In this document: piece by piece, positions 47,701 through 59,442 of the stretch
How the letters are laid out: the number at the start of each line of letters is the position of its first letter
How positions within the stretch are numbered: the stretch's first letter is position 1
Assembly: GCF_011075055.1 (NCBI RefSeq)
Contig: NC_058155.1
Location: 8,465,537 to 8,529,536, forward strand
DNA: 64,000 nucleotides
From: Mangifera indica
Taxonomy: Eukaryota > Streptophyta > Magnoliopsida > Sapindales > Anacardiaceae
Direction of reading: 5' to 3'
Position numbers and translations under genes: made by a program
Notes under the pieces: model-generated
The model's database searches: none
Told to the model about the DNA's origin: nothing
The model's input: only the letters and a program-made list of their open reading frames with translations

Positions 47701-50700
47701 TAGAAAGGCATTCTTTACATCAAATTATTGTAATGGTCAATCCAAGTATGTAGTCACTTATTGCAATGCTTGAACCATGTTGATTTTGACAATAGGTGCA
47801 AACGTCTTTGTATAGTCAATCCTATAAGTTTAGGTGTCCCCTTTAGCAACTAATCTTGGTTTAAAGCATTACACCATGTCATATGCTTTGTACTTCACAG
47901 TTTAAATCCATCAACAATCTACTAGTTTCTTCCCTGATGAGCAACCAACAAATTCTCAAATTTTTTTGTAAGAACTTCATGTCCTTATTCATAGAAGTTT
48001 TTCACTTGGGATCAACTAAGACATCTTGCACACTATTAAGAATAGCTACAAAAGATATTTGATTTACAAATGACTTATTTGATTATAAGAGACGATGATA
48101 TGACACAAAATTACTCATAGAATATTTAACTTTGCTAGAAAGGTTAGTTTTCATATGTAGTTTTAAGAATACCTTTAGTGTGATGTTGTGGTAATTGTCT
48201 TTTAATTGGCTTAGAAAGTTAATCAAAGCCATTCCTCAATTAGTGTTTTTTTGTTTGGTCAAGTGTATTAACAAAAAAGTTTGACTCCAAAGATTCAACA
48301 GTTGTCAAAAGAGGAATCACACCTTCTACTTCTGAATGTTCATTACCCCTTTGGTCGTCTAATGCTATACTACTCTCATCCAAGGTACTTATATTTTGAT
48401 TAATAAGTCCTGAAAATCTACATTTTACTTGGCGATAATTTTTGGAGATCTATTTTCTTTAGAGATGTGATAACTTTAATAGTCCAAAGTCTAAAATTTC
48501 CCTAAGACACTCCTCTTTAAGTTTGAGCTTAAACAAAAAATATATCGAATCTTCATGAAATTTCACAGCTATTGTGATAAACAATCTACAACTTGGGAGA
48601 TGGAAACATCGATATCCTTTTTGAAGCATAACATATCCAAGAAAAACATATAGCAATACTCTAGGAGTTAACTTGTTACATTGATGCTTATGAAGGTGAA
48701 TGAAAGCAACACAACAAAAAACATGAGGAGTTGAATTTGGAACATTTGGAGCAATAATAGCATCACTGAGAGTCAAGAATGGTGTGCAAAAGTCGAGAGT
48801 TGGCAAGAACTCAATTAATTAAGTATATTGCGAAAGTAAACACTTCTCTCCAATATGATAAATGCATATGAGCTTCCATTAATGATGTTTGCACAAACTC
48901 TCAAAAATGTCAATTTTTTTGCTTGACCACTCCATTTTGCCAAGGTATGTTATAACATGTGGTTTGATAATCATTCCATGTGTTTCCAGGTATTATTGAA
49001 AATCATAAATCTAATACTTACTACAAAGAACTTGTACCTTTGCATTGTACTGATTACTAACTATTTAATGAAATTTCTAAAACAAGTTCACTTTTCCTTT
49101 TGTTTTCATTAGGAAAAACCAAGTTTTCCTAATACAGTCATCAATAAAAGTAACAAACCATTGACATCCACCCAAGGTTGGAACTTTGGAAGGTCCTCAG
49201 ACATCAAAATGAATAAACATAAATGAGCTTGGACATTTATTTAAACTTGAAGGAGAATATGTACAATGACTTTTTGCAAGTTCATAAATGTAAATGGGAA
49301 ACATTAAACTTGGTACTAGGAGATAACTTCTTTAATATAACTAAAGGAAGCATGCCCCAATTGTCGATGCCACAACCATATCTTATATTTCATTTTCTCC
49401 AATTAGGCGAAAAAAATAACGCAAGACAAGGCCCTTGTTAGTTGGAAAACTAACACAAGATTATAATCTAATGATGGTAAAATTAAAACAAATTCTAAAT
49501 TTAGAGTATCAATAAGGGTTAAGGATCCTTCCCCAATAACTTAGGTTGTGTTACTATTGGCAGTGGGAAAAAATTTTGTTGTAAAGAGCATTTAAGTCGT
49601 GAGAGATGTCTAAAATCAACTATCATATGATATGTCGCATCAGAATCAATTATCCACGTACTATTTGAAACAGGTGCAAATGTATTTAAAACCTTACCTT
49701 TATTATTTATGGTTGTGACGAATGACGAGACTATTTTTGAAGCATCATCATTAGTCTTTGTTTCACTGGAAGAAATAGACTCTTTTTCTTGCTCATCCTT
49801 TAGAACCCTTGATTGGATCTCTCTTAGAATATTTTCCATAACTCTCATTTTTCCATCAGTACTTTCATGATTGTTCCTTATCAATTTCTTCAAATCATCA
49901 ATAGAAATCTCCAATTTGCAGGTTTGTATCTCCAATTGAGTTATTCATGTGTTGACATTCTCTAACACATGCAATATATCATCAACAAATTTCATCATGT
50001 TCGATCAAATTCCAATAGCAAAGTGGAATTCAAAGAAATACGATCTCTTTTTAGAATATACAAGGATGTCTCATACTTTGTATGAATGATTCCAAAACAA
50101 AGAGGAAATAGGTTAGGTTGATTGATCATTTTCTTTCTCTTGTTCTCTCTTTCAAGAAACAAATTCTCGATTCAAGAAGAAAATAAAATGGTGAAACTTT
50201 CAAATCTACAAGACTCGTCCAATGAAGCCATATCGAACAACTCCATTTCGTTTGAGGACAGGCAAATCAATGATTAGATCAACAATGATGATAATGAGCA
50301 ACTTGAAGTCGTGACACAATCCGCCAGGTCGGACAAAAACTTCGGCGTTCGATGAAGAGGTTGTTAATGAGGGTGAAAGAGTGATGTTCCAACAAGAGAT
50401 CGACACTCTTTTTTGGCAAATAGTTGATTGAAGTTGATGATGATGGCAAATGTCAATGATATGAAGCTTTTCTAGCAACGATATGAATGATAGCGTCAGG
50501 CATTGAATGACAAGAGATCAATATCGAAAACTTGTTGAAGTTGTTGATGGTGATAGCACGAAATTGTCAATTTTGTTGTTTTATTTGTTAGCGACAATAC
50601 AAAATTTGCATGTAACCTAGCTCTCAGATTCCTTTAAATGTGTAGAAATTAAAGATGATACCAAGAATGAAAATAAGAAAAAAAAAGTAAATAATTTGAC

Positions 50701-52568
50701 ACAACATTTGATCAAGACAACAACCAACGCATGTAGCGGCAAGTGCAAAAGCACATGACAACAACAGTTGATAGGATCTTGGCTCTAGAAGAAATTTTCA
50801 GCTTCTTCAGTGGGTGCTCTTTGACGGCTCCCTCTGAGTCTGAAAATAATTTCCAACTTTTCCAGTGACAATTTCTTCAGTGGGTGCTCTTCAATGGCTA
50901 CTTTCAAGGTATCATTGACTTAGATATCAATACAAAATTCAATAGAGAAAATAATTATTTTTTATATTTTTACTAAATGATTTACATGCAATATATAGGT
51001 ATAGAATACAATCAGTGCAAGTAATTAACAATCAACAATTTCTAATCAATCAAGTTATAATACGATGAAATCCAGTGATAATAGGAAGAAATTATTCAGG
51101 GATATTTACAAAAAATTATATGCAATCTTCAATTGACATAGACAGAACTATGTTGAAGTTTTTCCTTTGCCCAGAATACAAACAACATTCATAAAACTGA
51201 GAAAAGCTCAAAGTGGTTATCTTGAATTGGGTTCAACAAGGAAAGCGAGAAATAGATCTCTGTACAAGATTATAGTATTGATAACACAACATAATTATAA
51301 AAAGGAGAAAAGTAAAAGAGGCATGTTGCATTTTTGACAAAGTCAAATGGCTACAGAAAATAACCAGTGAAAGCTAAATGGCATCTTAACTTGCAAGAAC
51401 TATGCCCTGGTTGCATGGGGCTCATGACACTTGTAAATGAATGTACACTCAGTTTTGAAGAACATAATCCAAATCCTCATCTAAAAGCAATATAAGGGAA
51501 GCCAGAATAACAGAGCGCAAAAACTATAATCCACTTAAGAAAAAAAAAAACCCAATTTTTATCCCATTTACAAGCATACAAATAGACATTTATATATCAT
51601 GCAGCATAAGTATAACTGATTCAAAGATGGATATGGAGAAAACATCTATAATAGCACAAGCTTCCAATATCTTCATATTTCTACTTAGGCACCACCAAAA
51701 TAGCAAAAGTTGTCAACTTTATACACTGCGTAAAACGTATATGCCAAGCCTTAATAATTTCCATCTTGAGACTAAAATATTTTGTTAACGGGAAAGAGGA
51801 GGCATGAACTCAGCAAAGACTCTGATATAAGAATGTACAATTGCATCATTTGAAATATAAAGATAATTATCGAATCGGGTCCCTCTTCATCATAAATTCA
51901 CACAAACATAAAACAACAATTACTACTCTTAACGTGCAACTCTATGCAGTGCCAATCAAATAAAATTCACAAGCTGAAGCAAATAGTACAGGTTGCTTCC
52001 CCTTGAGTTAAAGCTTTGATTAAAAATAATTCGAGCAAAAGAACATTGATAGCCAAAAAATATAGAATCAATTGGCAAAATTTAACAAGTTCAAAGAAAC
52101 AGCCACATAAATAATGACAATCTTCAAGTCTAGGAATACAAAAATCATTTAATTAAATTCAAACTATCTTCTCGCCCAAATCGAATGCACTATGAAGACG
52201 TACGCCTATACAAACTATTAACCCAACGCAAAGAAACACTAAACACCAATCTTAAATTATGGCAAAAGTGAAATCTAACAAATAAAATTAAAAATTAGCT
52301 CAAACCCACTTCAGAGCAGCTGAAAACGAACTAACATCAAGAAATTAACAACTGGAAATACCTCTACGGGCCGATTACCGCTCTGGGTCGACACATTTTG
52401 TTCCAAAACGGCATCTTTCTGAGTCGAAACGCTGGACAGATTTGCCATGAGAGATGGGCACCTGGTGGCTCTTTTAATTTGAGTACGCGTAGGAGTATTT
52501 ATACAAAAATGCTTAGAAAATGAATGCAATGTCGAAGTAAAAGTCCTCAAGGAGTAGGGTTTAAGCAT
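44727..52568 (-). CDS. PLP-dependent class I aminotransferase (kynurenine/glutamine transaminase type)
   Basis: Two coding exons on the minus strand: 52568-52362 (69 codons) and 45878-44727 (383 codons plus TGA), joined in phase 0 as PVE|VAKRLEKF, giving 452 residues. The fold-type I landmarks are all present: GQGFPNFDGP near the N-terminus, TSGCTEA, NTPHNPTG (Asn236), SDEVYDKL (Asp264, Tyr267), PLP-binding Lys297 in NSLGKTFSLTGWKIGWA, and a late LVRF arginine. The family transfers amino groups from kynurenine, glutamine, methionine or aromatic amino acids to 2-oxo acids. The substrate cannot be read from sequence. Residues 1-45 are rich in Ser, Thr and Arg with few acids, fitting an organelle transit peptide; a second in-frame ATG at 52448 would give a 412-residue form without it. 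The 6,483-bp intron holds a dead copia element. The closest remembered relative is At1g77670. Confidence 0.9.
45950..46111 (-). repeat. 3' LTR of the copia element
   Basis: It begins TGTTATCGGATTTC on the minus strand, right after the purine run. It matches the 50925-51083 repeat over AAATTGTTGATTGT, TGTAAATCATT and ATTATTTT blocks with many substitutions. The outer end is not sharply defined. Confidence 0.65.
46893..47295 (+). mobile_element. TRIM element (terminal-repeat retrotransposon in miniature) nested in the copia element
   Basis: The whole element is 403 bp. The left LTR (46893-47033, 141 bp) starts TGTTAGGATC and ends CATATCA. The right LTR (47172-47295, 124 bp) starts TGATGGTATAAAAC and ends CATATCA. 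They share AATATGAGATTTATA-type and GCTCTCCAATTTCAATA blocks. Just inside the left LTR, TTTGGTATCAGAATCATCACC resembles the initiator Met-tRNA primer-binding site. A perfect 5-bp duplication, CATAC, flanks it (46888-46892 and 47296-47300). There is no coding capacity. It interrupts the reverse transcriptase remains of the copia element and lies in the opposite orientation. Confidence 0.85.
50760..50920. repeat. Short direct repeat in the copia leader region
   Basis: TTCTTCAGTGGGTGCTCTT occurs twice, near 50807 and near 50874, about 67 bp apart, each followed by a related GACGGCTCC/AATGGCTAC segment. It is a tandem duplication within the untranslated leader. Confidence 0.6.
50925..51083 (-). 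repeat. 5' LTR of the copia element
   Basis: The counterpart of the 45950-46111 repeat. Shared blocks include ATGATTTACAT(C/G)CAATATATA and CAATCAACAATTTC on the plus strand. Both outer borders are worn, and no target duplication could be matched. Confidence 0.65.
51084..52361. other. Distal part of aminotransferase intron 1
   Basis: AT-rich, non-coding, without recognisable repeats. It probably represents the original intron sequence next to exon 1. Confidence 0.5.
52496..52503 (-). promoter_or_regulatory. TATA-like box between the two candidate start codons of the aminotransferase
   Basis: A perfect TATAAATA on the minus strand lies 48 bp before the ATG at 52448 and after the ATG at 52568. 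If used, transcripts would start near 52466-52471 and encode only the shorter, non-targeted form. Confidence 0.35.
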
Positions 52569-54608
52569 GTCAGAACTTGTCCAGGTACACTGACTCTGCA
52601 TGACTAAGAAAATTTGTAGGGGGTTAGGGCGGCTGGTTTCCTGCTGCGTTTTTGAAGGCAGGACTGGGCCAAACTTTAGATAATGGGCTTGTGACTGTAA
52701 ATCTTTGATTAATGGTTCCTTAAAAAGTTCAAGTTTTCCAAAAGTCAAATTTATGAAGCTATCTCCTTCACTTGAATAACTTTCATAAATTTTAGAACGA
52801 TGCTATGTGTATTATTTTTTAGTACATAAATACACACACACACATATATATATATATAATATATCATCATATAATTAGATATTACTTTATCATTGATTCT
52901 AAATCATCCAATCAGTTTATGATATATATCAAATGTATATCTATTTATGTAATCAAATGTATACTTATTTTGTACTCAAAATTGATACATATAGTTTTAT
53001 GGTAAATTTTATTGTTCAAAACTATGAAAATATCAAATCCCTATTTATAATAACCTAATCTTGAACTAGAAACTAGAATTAAGTAAAATCAAATTTAAAC
53101 TCTTGATTACACAAACAAACCCATCAAGTAAGTAACATGCCATTTAGGCCCATTGTTGAGTTTTTATTACGATACCCATTTGACTTACGTGTCTGCCCAC
53201 CCGAGAGGTATTTAGTGGCAAATAAATTAATTCTTTCAAAGTCTCTTTTACCTAGTAATACAAAGAGCAATGCTATATATATATGTTTTTGATAAATAAT
53301 TTGGATATACAGATAATATGTTATCAACTTAACTCAAAAGATTACGAGTTAAAACTTCAATTAATCTACCTAAACTTACTCAAAACTTGTAACAAAAATC
53401 AAAATTTGGAATGACTTATAATATATATATATTGCAGAAGATTTTTAGAGATAGTTTAAGTAGTAAAAACATATGATCTAAAAAATAAGAGCAATAATTC
53501 AAATCTATCTCTAGATTAAACTTTTGATTTTATTATAGGGCCAATAGATGTCTTTCATTCTAATAGTTTTTTCACATTTTTCTTTCATAACTCTTGATCA
53601 TAAAAAATAAAGAAAGAATATAGGAGAGAATTTATGGAATTGCATATTCAATTCATTTGATGTATTGATTTTAATTGAATTTATGCATCAACAAATTAAT
53701 ATAATTATCATATGGGGCAGGCAGGGGAAATGGATTCTACATCGTTAGATTGGAAGGCTAAGGGCTACATACACCCCTATTAAATTTGTTAAACTTTTTA
53801 ATTACAATAAAACTCTACATAAATATTTTTTGTACATAATTTAGATATACAGATGTATCATTATATGATTAAATAATTTTAAATTAAAGATAAAATAATA
53901 TCTAATCATATTATAATATATCATCTATATATTTAAATTATATATTAAAAAATATATAAAAAATATTACTTATTATACGATAAATAATAAATTATGGTTT
54001 CTAGAACAAAAATTTGATTAAAAAAACAAAGCATTAGGTGTGTATAAATTGCAATAATGAAAACATAAATAATAAAGAAAATAGGGTGTCATTTTAAGGA
54101 TGAATAACAGGAGGGAACTTTTTAGGTGACATAATTAGTTGTAAAGAGGATTCAATAATCTTGTTATAGTTGACAAACAAAATTAATATACAATTTGTAT
54201 TGAAAGGTACATTCTGAGGAATCTTCAACATGATGAGGCAAAAGAAGAAAGCGATTTGCCAACAAATAATATTATTGGAATTCATATGATAATTTTTATG
54301 GAATTAATCATATTTAATCTAAGATGACATCAACCGTACCATACCATACCATACCAAACACTAATCAAAACTAAAAGAAATGATAACTGGCCTGGTCGTG
54401 GACCCAAATAATTTTAAAAGCTTTCAATGTTTTGCTTCAAAAGATCCCATTTGGAATAGCTGATTAAATAGTGATTAAATTTATAATTATTATATTAAAT
54501 AAGTTAAAATATATAATTTGTTTGTTATTATAATGATCGGCTAGAATATGATACGGCTTACAACCAATGTATGCACCCATCAAAGCATAAGCATAATTGT
54601 TCTTTAAA
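52569..54608. other. Aminotransferase upstream region and AT-rich spacer
   Basis: The open frame of exon 1 continues without a stop up to 52748, including a further ATG at 52601, so the start may lie slightly upstream. An (AC)n/(AT)n microsatellite sits at 52831-52858, and a CCATA pentamer repeat at about 54338-54356. No other gene was seen. Confidence 0.45.
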
Positions 54609-55499
54609 GGGAAAAGGACTATTTCCCACCCATTTTTTAGGTCTATCTCAAACTCATAACCACGAGAGATGAAAATCTAGTTTTCTTACTCATGACCAAA
54701 CTGTTATCCAATTTCTCAGTTAGGGACAGGGGCAAAATCAATATTTTACTGTTTATATTTAAAAGTTATAAAGTTATTACTTTTCACCCCCCTTAGGTTT
54801 TTGAAACTAACATTTCATCTTTCACCAAAGTTTTTAAACTTTGAAAACTAATATTTTCACCCCCAAACCTAGGGTTTCCATATTTTTCAAAACGTAGTTG
54901 TCCCCTATAACTTTCAAAAATAGCAGTTTCACCCCCATTCTTCAATTTCATCTTCCGACGTCATCACCAACCTCTTCCTTCTTTTGGTGGGACGACGATG
55001 GTGTGACGAAGAGATCTTGACCTTCTTATTGCACGGTGCGACGAAGAGACGGAGATCTCTTCATCACACGATGCAACGGTCTCTCTTCGTCGCTCCACCC
55101 GGACGTCGTATACTCTTCCAGATCTGACGACGCTTCATTGTCCAGATTTAGGCGACGAAGGGTTGTCCTTTGTCATCCTTTGTAGTCAGAGATGCGAGAT
55201 CAGTGGAATGCATCGGCCGTCGGTGGTGGCTAGAGAAGGAAGCAAACCCTAGGGATGAAATCTAAACTTTTTAAACTTTGAGGATGAGTTTAGTTGTCAG
55301 TTTTTAAAACCTGAAGAGGGGAAAAGGTGAAATTTTAAAGTTTTAAGGTTTTAAATAGTAAAATATCGATTTTACGTTTGCCCCTAATTGAGAAATTAGA
55401 CGATAGTTTGGTCATGAGTGAAAAAAACTGAATTTTCATCTCCCATGGGTATAAGTTTGAGGTAGAACTAAAACATAGGTGGGAAATAGTCTTTTTCCC
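54609..55499. mobile_element. Mutator-like foldback element, copy G (second subfamily)
   Basis: It starts GGGAAAAGGACTATTTCCCA and ends TGGGAAATAGTCTTTTTCCC. A perfect 9-bp duplication, TTCTTTAAA, flanks it (54600-54608 and 55500-55508). Length is 891 bp. The interior is rich in GACGAAGAG/CTCTTCGTC units. It is related to copy H, about 4.8 kb away, over the termini and the AGGGTTTGCTTCCTTCTCT region in opposite order. It has no transposase. It ends about 160 bp from the stop codon of the NSP2-like gene. Confidence 0.85.
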
Positions 55500-55657
55500 T
55501 TCTTTAAAACTCAAACTTCAGTTTCGTACAAGCCGTTCATATCAACATAAAGCCGATCTGGCGCTTATTATACAATACAAATAGTGGGCTTATTAGAAAG
55601 GTAATACCAAACAAACCAACAAACAATTTTTACAATGCGGAAAGAAACAAACAATTT

Positions 55658-57163
55658 CTACACTTCAGAATCCAACGAACAAGTCCACACAGAAGCTGAC
55701 AGCAAACGCCTACTTTTCCATCCCAAAACCAGCCTATTATTTGCCGCTTCCTCCACCCGGTACCCATCATTGAATACGCCTAACAATAGTTTCGCCTGGC
55801 AATGATTGGCAAAACTTATATCACCAGGCTTAAACCCCATCCCACCCAACCACTCACCCCATGAGCAACTCTCCTCTCCTCCATGGGTTCGGTACATCCG
55901 AGCCAATGACCCGGATATTCGGGGCCCCAAAAACACCCTTTCCACTAAAGCTCGGGCTCGGTTCTGCATTGGAAACCCTGCCTCTAATGAATCATAAACC
56001 GCTGAATAATGATGCAATGAGTCCATAAAACGTCCCACAAACCCTCCATCTCCAATGGGTCCTGTCTCTTCTTCCACTAGAGTTACTAGTCTTGGGTTTA
56101 AGCTCTTGGCTCCCGATAGAAAAGAAGAAATCGAATCAGGTGCTCGGTAACTAAAGTGTGGGAGATGTAACATACAATTCACAATCAATGTCTCTCCTCT
56201 GACCAATTTTAGTGTTGAAGGTCTAAATGTCTCATCAGACTCCAGCCTGCATTGATGGAAAGAAAAAGGTTGACCAATCGATGCTGCAAATGCAACCAAA
56301 CGGCGACCTGTTTCTTGAACGGTCCCGATTGACCGTCGCCCACTTCCGCCTCTTGATACGGCAGTGATCCGAAGATGTGGGGCTGGTGGGCCATCCTTTC
56401 TGGAAACTAAAGCTTGCATTAAGGAAGCCCATTGGATCCCTTCCATTATGTCATAGTCAACTATGTGGACTCTCCTGTCATTGGCTACGGCTTCAAGAAT
56501 CGCCTGATTGGCCGTGAAGTGGCCGAACTTTACATAAGGTGACATGTCTTGCAACAGCTGAAACGCAGCAAGCACGTCGTTTTGATGATGTTCGTCACGG
56601 TGATGATGGTGGTGCGGCCCTTCGGTTATCAGGTGTTTACCATGCGCACCACTGGAGCCTTCTATTAAACCTTGCAAGGCGTCGGTAAAATACGCCGCCA
56701 ATCTTTCCATATTGGTGCCGTTGTTTGGGGACACCAACTCCTTGAGCCGAACCAATATCACTCGAGCCAATTCACGGCTCTTGTTAACGCCAGTTAGAGC
56801 CTCGGCTGCGGCCATCAAGAGATGGACCAACCTCAAGCCCTTGAAATCTTCGCCGTTGGTTTCTTCATCCACGGCCATGGTGGTGTCAACGGAGGAGTTA
56901 CTGGTTTCACTATCAACTAGAGCAGCGTTTAATCCAGAATTGTCGATCATTGAATCGATAAGGTCCTGAAAATCTTCATGGCCGCCTGATAAAGCCTCCC
57001 AATCGACAACCGGGGACCAGTCATTCCAGTTATAGGGTTGGCCGTCGTCGGAAGTGGTGGGGGTTGTGGCAGTAGTGGTGGTGGTGGTGGTGGTGGTTGA
57101 GCTGTAGCCGGAGAATTGGAGGTCAAGGAAGTCATCGAAATCCATAGCCATAGCCATAGCCAT
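55658..57163 (-). CDS. NSP2: GRAS transcription factor, NSP2-like (nodulation signaling pathway 2 type)
   Basis: This is one intronless frame of 501 residues on the minus strand. The N-terminus carries a Thr run (residues 23-34) and [17 protein letters not shown] (45-61) followed by DFQDLIDSM, a signature of NSP2. The GRAS domain runs from about residue 107 to the end: LHR I with [15 protein letters not shown], the VHIVD motif (232-236) with [15 protein letters not shown], and a SAW-type end with [10 protein letters not shown] and [16 protein letters not shown]2 works with NSP1 in the nucleus in symbiotic (arbuscular mycorrhiza and, in legumes, nodulation) signalling and in strigolactone biosynthesis control. 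A His-rich loop (184-193) interrupts LHR I and VHIVD. Four in-frame ATGs (MAMAMAM) begin the protein; the first is used here. Regulation by miR171h is likely from the site at 56744-56763. Confidence 0.9.
   Translation of the reverse strand: MAMAMAMDFDDFLDLQFSGYSSTTTTTTTTTATTPTTSDDGQPYNWNDWSPVVDWEALSGGHEDFQDLIDSMIDNSGLNAALVDSETSNSSVDTTMAVDEETNGEDFKGLRLVHLLMAAAEALTGVNKSRELARVILVRLKELVSPNNGTNMERLAAYFTDALQGLIEGSSGAHGKHLITEGPHHHHHRDEHHQNDVLAAFQLLQDMSPYVKFGHFTANQAILEAVANDRRVHIVDYDIMEGIQWASLMQALVSRKDGPPAPHLRITAVSRGGSGRRSIGTVQETGRRLVAFAASIGQPFSFHQCRLESDETFRPSTLKLVRGETLIVNCMLHLPHFSYRAPDSISSFLSGAKSLNPRLVTLVEEETGPIGDGGFVGRFMDSLHHYSAVYDSLEAGFPMQNRARALVERVFLGPRISGSLARMYRTHGGEESCSWGEWLGGMGFKPGDISFANHCQAKLLLGVFNDGYRVEEAANNRLVLGWKSRRLLSASVWTCSLDSEV
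56744..56763 (-). promoter_or_regulatory. Predicted miR171h target site in NSP2-like coding sequence
   Basis: The plus strand reads GAGCCGAACCAATATCACTC. From memory, mature miR171h is GAGCCGAAUCAAUAUCACUC, so the transcript pairs along all 20 positions with only one changed position (a G:U wobble). The site encodes residues 134-140, the RVILVRL segment of LHR I, the same place as in Medicago NSP2. Confidence 0.8.
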
Positions 57164-57370
57164 GGATGAAGTCGAAATTGAAGCTATAAGATCGTGAATC
57201 TGGATGTGTTGGTTGTTCAGTTTAGGGTATTATAATGAGAGACTTAGGTGTACATAAAAGAAGAGGGAAAGAGCTGGAAGAAGAGACAGTTGAGGTGGCA
57301 AGTGATTGATTGAGTTATTAAATTTTAATTGAGTGTAGAATAAGATGGGCTCTAGATAAATCCGTTGCCA

Positions 57371-57377
57371 TTTTATA
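57371..57377 (-). promoter_or_regulatory. Possible TATA box of the NSP2-like gene
   Basis: TATAAAA on the minus strand sits about 208 bp before the first ATG, which would give a leader of roughly 175 nt. Confidence 0.45.
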
Positions 57378-59442
57378 GACTCTCCACCCACCTACTCTAT
57401 GACATTTATACGGGACGTCTGGATAGCGAAGATAAAAATGAGGGAAGTTAAATTAAATAACTATTTTACCTCATTATTACGTAAAAATATCTATTTTTTT
57501 ATTTTTAAATACAAATATCTTAAATTTTTTTTAAAATACTAAAATTAATTTTTATTATATTTATATAAGCTCTTTCATTCTCACTCTCATTACATATATT
57601 TTTTATATCACTTAAATACTTATTTTTACTTAATATCAATTATTATAAGTTCATTTGGAAGGAATAAGTTCATATTTTTGAATTCAAATAAAAAAAATCA
57701 ATTCATAAAAAAAAAATATTTATATGAATTTTAACTCAAAACTTAATTTTATTTGTTAATCCTATTTTGTATGTCATGTAAATAGGACATTTGGATATTT
57801 GATAATAATTTAGAGGTTAAATAAAATGTTAGAAAAATATGAAGAGTGTTTTGATATTACACAAATATATAAAAGATTTAAATAATATGTTAAAAATAAA
57901 TAGATATATTGAAATACCCTAAAATGTCAACAATTAAAAAAGCACTTAAAAATCTGAAAAAAAAAAATCTAAATTTTGAAAACTAGACGTTCTTTGAAAC
58001 AAAAAAATTGAAAAATTGATCTGAAATTTCATAATTACATCGTAAAATTTATCCAAAAAAGCACAAAACTAAAGAGACAGATATCAAATTTGAAAACTAA
58101 ATATAAAAAAAGTTTAGTCCGGTTACAAATAAGCTCAAAATCATAAAAACTGAAAATCTTAAATTTGGTAAAACAAAAAAACTGCATAATACACACTGAA
58201 ACAGTTTTATTTGGGCCTCCAAATTGGGCTCAATTGGTGAAGCGGGTTGTCGTTATAGAGCTTGAAACACCGTAACTCCTTTCGGATCAAAAGTTATAGT
58301 TGTTCAAAGTCTGTCTCCTAAGAGCCTATAGTTTAAAAAAGTCAATTTCTACCCAACCCACGGTTTTCACAGACTGCCTCACAGTTCAGTATAAAATTTC
58401 CTACGCCCCTCTTTCCCCTCTCCTAAAATTTTGAAAACGCTAAATTTTCCCCCCACCCCATGAGCGCCCGTGGGAGATTACCATAGCGTCAACAGATTTA
58501 ACCCATTTTTTGGCAAAAAATCGTCATTTCAACCTCTAAATTCAAGTAAAACAACCTAGAATCAAAACATTTTATGCATTGTTTAAAATCGAAACCCAAA
58601 ATATTTAAACCTCAAAATTTCCCTCAAATCTTAATACTCTTAACAATAAATTGATTCAAATAAGAAGTGAGATGATGTACTATCTTTATTTGTCATTTTT
58701 TATTATCGAAAAACACAAAAAGTCTATGGAAAAAACGAAAACCAGTTGCGCCCTATGGGAGATCCAATTTTTTTTCTGAATTTGAACAATAAATCTAGAG
58801 AAAATGTGGAGTTTATATATAAGGACAATTTAGTCGTTTCCCAAATTGAGGGCAATTTTGCTTAATTTTTAAAGTTTTAGATCATTTCACTTAACACCAT
58901 TTAGTTTTACATATTTATTATAATTTCTCATAAATGTTTTTAAAATAGTTTAATTAGTTATTTTATAATTTATGTTATTATTATATTATTAAATACTTTG
59001 CCTTAACTTTGGTTTTGGACCAACAGGTGAGTTAATATGGTTAAATGATTTTAATATAATTTTCTTTTTTGTTAATCAGGAAACAATCGTTGTAATAGTT
59101 AAATGTATAATAGTTGAATTGTATATTGTATATCAAAAATCTAATTTTTTATATTATATATCATATATTAAATATTATATTATATAATATAATTTTTTAA
59201 ATAATAAATAATTTAATTAATATTTTATATTATATTATATAATATATTAATTAATTATATTAATTTGATATATTTTATAATTTTTTATTTATATTATAAT
59301 ACATCAAATTATATATATTATATATTTCAAAATATTAATAACTGCAAGCGAATGAATAAACCCTGTGACATGATAACCGGATAATCAGAATTTCAGAGTC
59401 TGGAAAGAAAAATGCATGATTGGGGGAATATAATATAAATTA
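57378..59442. other. NSP2 upstream region and AT-rich spacer
   Basis: No gene was seen. A less AT-rich patch at 58200-58500 has no recognised content. About 59125-59340 is nearly pure A/T with many short palindromes, like the tract at 28735-29055. Confidence 0.5.

Larger units (their letters stand above)
45950..51083 (-). mobile_element. Degenerate Ty1-copia LTR retrotransposon inside the aminotransferase intron
   Basis: On the minus strand, in copia order, are remains of gag and protease (49935-49519, with a WIIDS protease motif whose next Gly is replaced by Asp), the integrase C-terminal region (48806-48459), and reverse transcriptase (47673-47377 with YGLKQSPKAWF and VDDMV; 46854-46630 with QRLVGRLMYM). 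The integrase-before-RT order identifies copia rather than gypsy. Stops and shifts between blocks mean no intact polyprotein remains. Similar sequences of roughly 150-160 bp at each end are taken as its LTRs. A purine run GAGAGAAAG precedes the right-hand LTR in element orientation and fits a polypurine tract. It shares its strand with the host gene. Confidence 0.85.

Noticed and set aside
46630..49935. Retrotransposon-like frames as functional genes
   Set aside because: The blocks are separated by stops and shifts, interrupted by a TRIM insertion, and the protease motif has lost its glycine; the element is dead.
55806..56969. Plus-strand and alternate minus-strand frames over the NSP2-like gene
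   Set aside because: They are shadow frames of the 501-codon GRAS reading frame.
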